The translations under genes and the position numbers were made by a program. 52,992 nt of DNA, taken from positions 1 through 52,992 of the forward strand of contig JALHNH010000047.1 in NCBI GenBank assembly GCA_022843625.1. Reading direction: 5' to 3'. The notes beneath the pieces were generated by a model that did no database searches, had not been told where the DNA came from, and saw only the letters and a program-made list of their open reading frames with translations. Shown here piece by piece: positions 48,598-52,992 of this stretch. This DNA comes from Bryobacter sp. (GTDB lineage Bacteria; Acidobacteriota; Terriglobia; Bryobacterales; Bryobacteraceae). Each line of letters opens with the position of its first letter. Within the stretch, counting starts at the first letter, position 1.

Positions 48598-50018
48598 GCT
48601 ATCAGGTAGTTTGGTTCAAGCGCGACCTGCGTATTGAGGACCATCGGCCGCTGGTCGAGGCGGCTAGGCGTGGCCGTGTGCTGCCGCTCTACATCATCGA
48701 ACCGGAGTGGCTGGCTTCACCAGACTTTGACCCGTCTCACTTCACCTTCGTGCGCGCAAGCCTGCTTGAACTGGATGAGCAGTTAAAGCGGCTGGGGCAG
48801 GGTTTGGTGGTGCGGGTGGGAGAGGCAGTGGAGGTGTTGCGTCAATTGCCCGTAGCGCATCTCTGGGCACACGAGGAGTCTGGCAACTGGGTGACCTACC
48901 AGCGAGACCGACGCGTCCGTAAGTGGGCGAAAGAAACAAACACGCCCATGACCGAGTACCCAGCCAATGGGGTGGTGAGGCGGCTGAAATCGCGTGACGC
49001 GTGGTCGCGAAATTGGGGAGAACGGATGGCTGAGCCAATTCTCGACCCACCGTCCCTGCTTACTCCATCGATTGCACCAACTCAGATTCCAACGGCGAAA
49101 GAACTCGGCATCAGCCACGACAACCGCGATCTGGCCCAACCCGGCGGCATTCGAGAAGCCTTCGAAACTCTCGATAGCTTTCTATCCGCGCGAGGCGTAC
49201 GCTACCACATGGAAATGTCGAGCCCGGTAACCGCAGAGAGCAGTTGCAGCCGCTTGTCGCCCTATCTCGCCTACGGCAATTTGTCTACGCGCCATGTCGT
49301 CCAGGCAACTCGACGCCGGGTTGCCACCTTGAACAAGTTTGACTCTCCAACCTGGAAGCGGGCCCTGCGGGCTTTTGACGCACGCCTGCACTGGCGTTGT
49401 CATTTCATGCAAAAGATGGAAGACGACCCGCGAATCGAGTTTGAAAATTTGGTCCGGGCCTATGACGGAATGCGCGAGCCACACTGGAATGAAGAGTGGT
49501 TTGAGGCCTGGAAGGCGGGGCGCACTGGCTACCCATTGATCGATGCCTGCATGCGGATGCTCAATCAAACCGGATGGATCAATTTCAGGATGCGCGCAAT
49601 GCTTGTTAGCTTTGCTTCGTATCATCTGTGGCTTCACTGGCCAAAGCCCGCCTTGCATCTCGCTAGGCTCTTTGTCGACTACGAGCCCGGCATCCACTAC
49701 AGCCAGTTTCAAATGCAGTCGGGCACTACGGGTATCAACACGTTGAGGATGTATTCACCCATCAAGCAACAGGCAGATCAAGATCCTGACGGTGTTTTTG
49801 TTAAGGAATGGCTGGGAGATCTTCAAGGCTATCCGCCTCCGATTGTCGATCATAAGGAAGCGATTGCTTTAGCCCGCGCCCGAATTGGCGCTGTGAGAAA
49901 GCAGACTGGCACTCGCGAAGAAGCCCGCACGGTTCTTAAAAAGCACGGAAGCCGCAAAAAAGCTCCTGCCAAAAAAGTTCCGGCAAAGAAGCAAAGCCGC
50001 CAGCAGATGTTATTCTAG
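48594..50018 (+). CDS. Cryptochrome/photolyase family protein with lysine-rich tail
   Basis: A 474-residue flavoprotein with both domains: the antenna fold starts VVWFKRDLRIEDHRPLVEAA (residues 5-24), and the FAD domain has SRLSPYLAYGNLSTRHVVQA, WRCHFMQKM, TGYPLIDACMRMLNQTGWIN and IHYSQFQMQSGTTGINTLRM. The DGDxASNN motif that places an Asn near flavin N5 in classical photolyases is replaced by DYEPGIHYSQFQ. The last 30 residues are Lys/Ala-rich (KKAPAKKVPAKKQSRQQ), likely nucleic-acid-binding. Repair activity is uncertain; a light-sensing role is possible. No MTHF, FAD or light-regulated partner is encoded beyond this cluster. Confidence 0.88.
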   Translation: MSYQVVWFKRDLRIEDHRPLVEAARRGRVLPLYIIEPEWLASPDFDPSHFTFVRASLLELDEQLKRLGQGLVVRVGEAVEVLRQLPVAHLWAHEESGNWVTYQRDRRVRKWAKETNTPMTEYPANGVVRRLKSRDAWSRNWGERMAEPILDPPSLLTPSIAPTQIPTAKELGISHDNRDLAQPGGIREAFETLDSFLSARGVRYHMEMSSPVTAESSCSRLSPYLAYGNLSTRHVVQATRRRVATLNKFDSPTWKRALRAFDARLHWRCHFMQKMEDDPRIEFENLVRAYDGMREPHWNEEWFEAWKAGRTGYPLIDACMRMLNQTGWINFRMRAMLVSFASYHLWLHWPKPALHLARLFVDYEPGIHYSQFQMQSGTTGINTLRMYSPIKQQADQDPDGVFVKEWLGDLQGYPPPIVDHKEAIALARARIGAVRKQTGTREEARTVLKKHGSRKKAPAKKVPAKKQSRQQMLF

Positions 50019-50082
50019 GATTACCCCGATTCGAAGGGGACAAAGAAGTAAAAAAGCTAGGGATATTCCCGAACGACGCGGC

Positions 50083-50122
50083 GAAGGGGCGCTCTTGTGA
50101 AATTCACATCAGACGCCCCTTC
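50083..50122 (+). promoter_or_regulatory. Nested hairpin in the leader of the SIS-domain gene
   Basis: GAAGGGGCG (50083-50091) pairs with CGCCCCTTC (50114-50122) in a perfect 9-bp stem. Inside it, TGTGAA-A-TTCACA (50096-50108) forms a second 6-bp stem. It ends 24 bases before the ATG, and there is no T-run behind it, so it is not a simple terminator. A GGAGG (50130-50134) follows. It may be a regulatory RNA element or an operator. Confidence 0.55.
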
Positions 50123-50146
50123 TCCCTTCTGGAGGTCATTTTTTCC

Positions 50147-51187
50147 ATGTCGAAGATGCTTGAAGAGATCCGCCAACAGCCTGAGGCTCTGGCCAAAACA
50201 CTGAAGCAGGAGTGGAGGGGCATCGAAAAGCTGAAGCAGCAGTTCGAAGCCTATCCGCCGCGAATGATCGTGCTTGCTGCCCGAGGCACCAGTGACAATG
50301 CTGCACAGTTTGGGCGGTACCTGCTGGAACTGCTAACCGGGATCCCGGTTTCGCTGTCAGCACCAAGCATCTACACCCTCTATGGAGCAAAACTCGACCT
50401 CGAAGATACCCTGGTAGTTGGAATTTCGCAGTCTGGCGAATCAACCGACACCAACATCGTGCTCGAACGGGCCAAGGAATGCGGGGCATTCACCCTCGGC
50501 ATCACAAACGAACCAGATTCCACACTGGCAAAACTCGGCCACGCAACCATTCTCGTGCGGGCAGGTAAAGAAAAGTCAGTCGCTGCAACCAAGACCTACA
50601 CGGGACAATTGCTCGCGATTTACATGTTGGCCTACGCCCTTGGCGGCAAACTCGCACTCAAAGACCTTGAAAAGCTCCCCGAGCTTGCGGCAAAGGCGCT
50701 GAAGCTCGAGCCGCAAGTGGCGGCAATGGCAGGCCGCTACCGCTTCATGCAGCACGCTGTAGTTGTCGGTCGTGGCCTCAACTACGCCAACGCCTTTGAG
50801 TTTGCCCTGAAGATGATGGAGACCTGCTACGTGATCGCCGAGCGCTTCTCGAGCGCCGATCTTCTGCATGGCCCGATCGCCATGGTAGACCCGCACTTTC
50901 CTGCTTTTGTGTTCGCCCCGTCCGGAGTGACCTGGAACCCGATCTCAGAATTGCTGGCTCGCGTGGATGCTACAACTCATGAGACGCTCCTCGTGACGGA
51001 CAAGAGCAATAAGGCAGCCTTCGAATCCAAACGAAGGGCCTTCCGGATTCCAGTCGCCATCCCCGAACTCTTCACACCCATCCCGTACATCATTCCGGGG
51101 CAGTTGTTCGCTGGTTATCTTGCCACCGAGAAGGGTCTCAATCCAGACCAGCCACGCTCATTAACCAAAGTCACACAGAACCTCTAG
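50147..51187 (+). CDS. SIS-domain sugar-phosphate isomerase/deaminase (GlmS-like, no glutaminase)
   Basis: A 346-residue protein with two SIS domains. VLAARGTSDNAAQFGRYLLE (about 41-60) and GISQSGESTDTNIVLERAK (about 88-106) match the sugar-phosphate-binding loops of GlmS; ERFSSADLLHGPIAMVDP lies in the second domain. The N-terminal glutaminase domain of GlmS is missing, so it would not use glutamine. Such proteins act as glucosamine-6-phosphate deaminases (NagB-II-like) or related ketose/aldose isomerases. GGAGG about 10 bases upstream supports the start. Confidence 0.87.
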   Translation: MSKMLEEIRQQPEALAKTLKQEWRGIEKLKQQFEAYPPRMIVLAARGTSDNAAQFGRYLLELLTGIPVSLSAPSIYTLYGAKLDLEDTLVVGISQSGESTDTNIVLERAKECGAFTLGITNEPDSTLAKLGHATILVRAGKEKSVAATKTYTGQLLAIYMLAYALGGKLALKDLEKLPELAAKALKLEPQVAAMAGRYRFMQHAVVVGRGLNYANAFEFALKMMETCYVIAERFSSADLLHGPIAMVDPHFPAFVFAPSGVTWNPISELLARVDATTHETLLVTDKSNKAAFESKRRAFRIPVAIPELFTPIPYIIPGQLFAGYLATEKGLNPDQPRSLTKVTQNL

Positions 51188-51378
51188 CTCATTCGTCCAG
51201 CCCAGCGAAGGAATCGCCACATCTCAAAGCGGTGCTGCCACAGGAAGGCCCAGAACTCGCGGAAGCCGATCGCCTCTGCGTGAGTACCCCAGTAAGTTTC
51301 CATGCGCCAGCGCAGGTAGGGACTCGCCCAGGGGCGCAGACGATAGCCGCGAGAAGACTTCCAAAGGAATGCAAGCAT
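51184..51378 (-). CDS. Small Trp/Arg-rich protein (64 aa)
   Basis: A short frame that begins five bases after the VWFA-gene stop, on the same strand. The residues are tightly patterned and Trp/Arg-rich (LRPWASPYLRWRMETYWG, EFWAFLWQHRFEMWRFLRW), consistent with a small peripheral membrane or nucleic-acid-associated protein; a family is not recognised with certainty. A competing frame (51189-51374) is Ser/Ala-rich and looks like a shadow. The stop codon overlaps the SIS gene stop on the other strand. Confidence 0.55.
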   Translation of the reverse strand: MLAFLWKSSRGYRLRPWASPYLRWRMETYWGTHAEAIGFREFWAFLWQHRFEMWRFLRWAGRMS

Positions 51379-51383
51379 TTCCG

Positions 51384-52316
51384 CTAGGGCACCAGACTAT
51401 TCGGCTTGACACCGGCCTTGGGGGCACCGGCGTAATAACCAGACCGCGTACGCACCATCGGACGGTTGGGGCCGTTAGCAACCACACGGATGCTTCGGAA
51501 AGTACCGTCGAGCTCCTGAACTATCGGTGTGTAGCCAATCACGTACTGATTGCGGATATCTTTGGCGACTTCAAGCGCGAGGGCGTCGACCTCTTCCAGA
51601 GTTTTCGGAAAGAAGCAGAGCCCGCCAGTAGCTTTGGCAATCGTTTCGAGCGCGCGTTTGGCCTTCTTCGATTCCCTCGGAATCTCATCATTGAGCAGCG
51701 CGATCGAATAGATCACCGCGTCTGTGGTGTGCGATTGAGAAATTAGCTTCTCGAGCGAAGTCTTGCTCGCAGTGTCAGCGCCATCGGTAATCAGCATCAA
51801 TACCTTTTTGTCGCGCTTGGCCTTGGCCTTCAGATGGTCAATCGACATGCTGATCGCGTCATACATCGCAGTGCCGCCACGAGCATCGATTCGCGTTAAG
51901 CCCTCTTCCATCTTTTTGATGTCGCCAGTGAAATCAACATCTAGAAAGGCATCGTCATTAAAGTTAACGACGAAAACCTCATCCAGACGGTTGGAAGCTT
52001 TTACCATCGCCAGTGAGGCCGACTCTGCTTTGTTGCGGCGCAATCGCATGCTGCCGCTGTTATCGACAATCACACCAAGCGAAATGGGCACGTCTTCCCG
52101 CCGGAAGATCTTGAGCGGCTGCTCCACATTGTTTTCGTAAACTTTGAAGGCTGCTCGTGGCAAGTCCGTAATGATATTGCCCTTGCTATCGACAACAGTT
52201 GCATTGAGAACAACCAGACGCGTATCGCTGCGAAAGACTGGGTCTTCCTGGGCAAAGAGCACAGGCGCAGCGAAGGCTGCCGTCAAAAAAGAGCGACGGC
52301 TATTGAACGGGGGCAT
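51384..52316 (-). CDS. VWFA-related protein with Tat-type signal peptide
   Basis: A 310-residue exported protein. SRRSFLTAAFAAPVLFAQ is a twin-arginine signal (SRRxFL). The pre-domain RLVVLNATVVDSKGNIITDL (about 33-52) is followed by a von Willebrand A fold with metal site DNSGSM (about 90), the downstream T in GGTAMYDAI, and LMLITDGAD. The C-terminal GYTPIVQELDGTFRSI and GYYAG are hallmarks of acidobacterial VWFA-related proteins. They bind a divalent cation and probably protein ligands; the role is unknown. It overlaps the upstream paralogue by 17 bases. Confidence 0.87.
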   Translation of the reverse strand: MPPFNSRRSFLTAAFAAPVLFAQEDPVFRSDTRLVVLNATVVDSKGNIITDLPRAAFKVYENNVEQPLKIFRREDVPISLGVIVDNSGSMRLRRNKAESASLAMVKASNRLDEVFVVNFNDDAFLDVDFTGDIKKMEEGLTRIDARGGTAMYDAISMSIDHLKAKAKRDKKVLMLITDGADTASKTSLEKLISQSHTTDAVIYSIALLNDEIPRESKKAKRALETIAKATGGLCFFPKTLEEVDALALEVAKDIRNQYVIGYTPIVQELDGTFRSIRVVANGPNRPMVRTRSGYYAGAPKAGVKPNSLVP

Positions 52317-52992
52317 AATATCCTTGCCGCCAGGACGGTCGCAAAGCAGGGAGACCTCTTGGCTGAACTAGCTTGACTTGAACTTTACGGTATTTTCCGT
52401 CTCTGTCCTGATTCTTGGGTGAATATCCAATCAGGTATTGGTTTCGTAGTTCAATTCCAATTTTAGCGGCAACGTCGGGCAATTCGTTCACGTTTTCGAT
52501 GGAGAAGTGTTTACCACCGGTTTGCTCGGCGAGATCGTTCAGCAGGCCGGGGCCGGATAGTTCTTCTGCCGTTCTGCCCCGCGCACCGACGGATTCAAAA
52601 ATGCCAATGGCATAAAGCTGCACGTCAGCTTCGCGTACAAGGTTCTTGATTTCACTCTCGGTATAGCGACTGGAGTTGTCGCCACCATCGGAAATTACAA
52701 GGACAGCCTTGCGAGGATTCTTGGCCTTCTTCATCTGGTTCATCGCCAGATAAATGCCATCCAGCAGCGCAGTTCGCCCCTTGGCCTGAGTAAAAGTAAG
52801 CCGGTTCTGGATCTCTTCAGTGTTGCTGGTGAACGGAACGATCATCTCAGGACGGTCGTTAAACTGGATCAGATAGAACTCGTCATCCGGGTTCGCTGTC
52901 TTGAAGAACTGTGCGGCGGCCTGGCGGCTCTTCTGGAGTTTTGAGCCCATACTGTTACTGGTATCGAAGACCAAACCCACAGAAAGTGGGGC
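52300..52992 (-). CDS. VWFA-related protein, partial (start beyond window)
   Basis: A paralogue of the previous gene that runs off the right edge; the frame is open to base 52992, so the N-terminus with signal peptide is missing. Visible are the VWA metal site DTSNSMGSK (near residue 11 of the seen part), KGRTALLDGI with the conserved Thr, VLVISDGGDNSSR and the C-terminal RNQYLIGYSPKNQDRDGKYR. It shares about the same layout with its neighbour, so the pair arose by tandem duplication and is probably co-transcribed. Confidence 0.85.
   Translation of the reverse strand, partial: APLSVGLVFDTSNSMGSKLQKSRQAAAQFFKTANPDDEFYLIQFNDRPEMIVPFTSNTEEIQNRLTFTQAKGRTALLDGIYLAMNQMKKAKNPRKAVLVISDGGDNSSRYTESEIKNLVREADVQLYAIGIFESVGARGRTAEELSGPGLLNDLAEQTGGKHFSIENVNELPDVAAKIGIELRNQYLIGYSPKNQDRDGKYRKVQVKLVQPRGLPALRPSWRQGYYAPVQ

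Noticed and set aside
50019..50070. CCCCGATTCGAAGGGG, which recalls a tRNA T-arm
   Set aside because: No acceptor stem, anticodon arm or D-arm could be built around it.
51189..51374. Alternative 61-codon frame opposite the SIS gene end
   Set aside because: Ser/Ala/Gly-rich composition and no ribosome-binding site; the 51184-51378 frame, five bases after the VWFA gene, is a better candidate.

Overview
The window looks like chromosomal DNA of an Acidobacteriota member, most likely a Bryobacterales / Solibacter-type organism. This is inferred from gene content: a 1032-residue TonB-dependent receptor with an N-terminal carboxypeptidase-regulatory-like domain, two adjacent VWFA-related proteins, a PadR regulator paired with a permease-prefix-type membrane protein, a beta-propeller/phosphoesterase fusion and several lineage-typical secreted proteins. 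Nothing here fixes the species. Genes are densely packed and many neighbours overlap by ATGA or share start and stop bases. No rRNA, tRNA, CRISPR array or transposase was recognised.

Layout. 0.3-2.6 kb: ArsA-type ATPase with an HSP20-like tail, a small CxxCxC protein and a glycine-zipper lipoprotein (minus strand). 2.7-6.0 kb: the TonB-dependent receptor, with palindromes in its leader and a strong terminator behind it. 6.1-6.6 kb: a secreted PPC/DUF296 protein. 7.0-10.2 kb: a defence island with an NgoMIV-family restriction endonuclease, its cytosine-5 methyltransferase and an upstream unknown gene broken by one extra A in a homopolymer. 10.2-12.7 kb: beta-propeller phosphoesterase. 12.8-16.3 kb: a polyamine-type ABC transporter operon (potA-potB-potC-potD order) joined by 4-bp overlaps. 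16.3-17.8 kb: superoxide dismutase and fabI, divergent. 17.8-18.6 kb: a Fic-like protein lacking its catalytic motif. 18.6-23.0 kb: a GldA/GldF/GldG-like ABC export cluster with a DUF4340 protein. 23.0-24.9 kb: NAD salvage (pncB and a nicotinamidase-like hydrolase), preceded by a 15-bp tandem repeat. 24.9-30.5 kb: housekeeping and secreted genes (rsfS, hpt, a CDGSH protein, a GH88 hydrolase, a VOC protein, an exported methyltransferase-like protein).

30.6-31.3 kb: a Phd/VapC-type toxin-antitoxin pair whose toxin is frameshifted by a GCACT repeat. 31.3-36.7 kb: HEAT-repeat protein, membrane-bound spermidine-synthase-like protein and OPT transporter (minus strand). 36.7-42.5 kb: a PadR-linked membrane gene and a MacB/Lol-like ABC efflux operon. 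42.5-43.9 kb: an intact VapBC pair facing a broken MazEF pair, in which the toxin has an in-frame amber codon and the antitoxin is joined to two membrane helices. 43.9-47.2 kb: yqeY, then a class V aminotransferase next to serA, which together probably supply serine. 47.2-50.0 kb: a four-gene photolyase/cryptochrome cluster that includes a split pair (DUF2256, separate FAD domain, separate Rossmann-like protein, full-length CPF protein). 50.1-51.2 kb: a SIS-domain sugar isomerase or deaminase behind a nested hairpin. 51.2-53.0 kb: a small ORF and two VWFA-related proteins, the last one running off the window.

The points most worth a second look are the photolyase cluster, the three toxin or defence genes broken at simple repeats or by a single stop codon, the Fic-like protein, and the repeat of stop codons and Shine-Dalgarno-like sequence in front of pncB. 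All identifications come from reading translated sequence and remembered family motifs; no database search was run.
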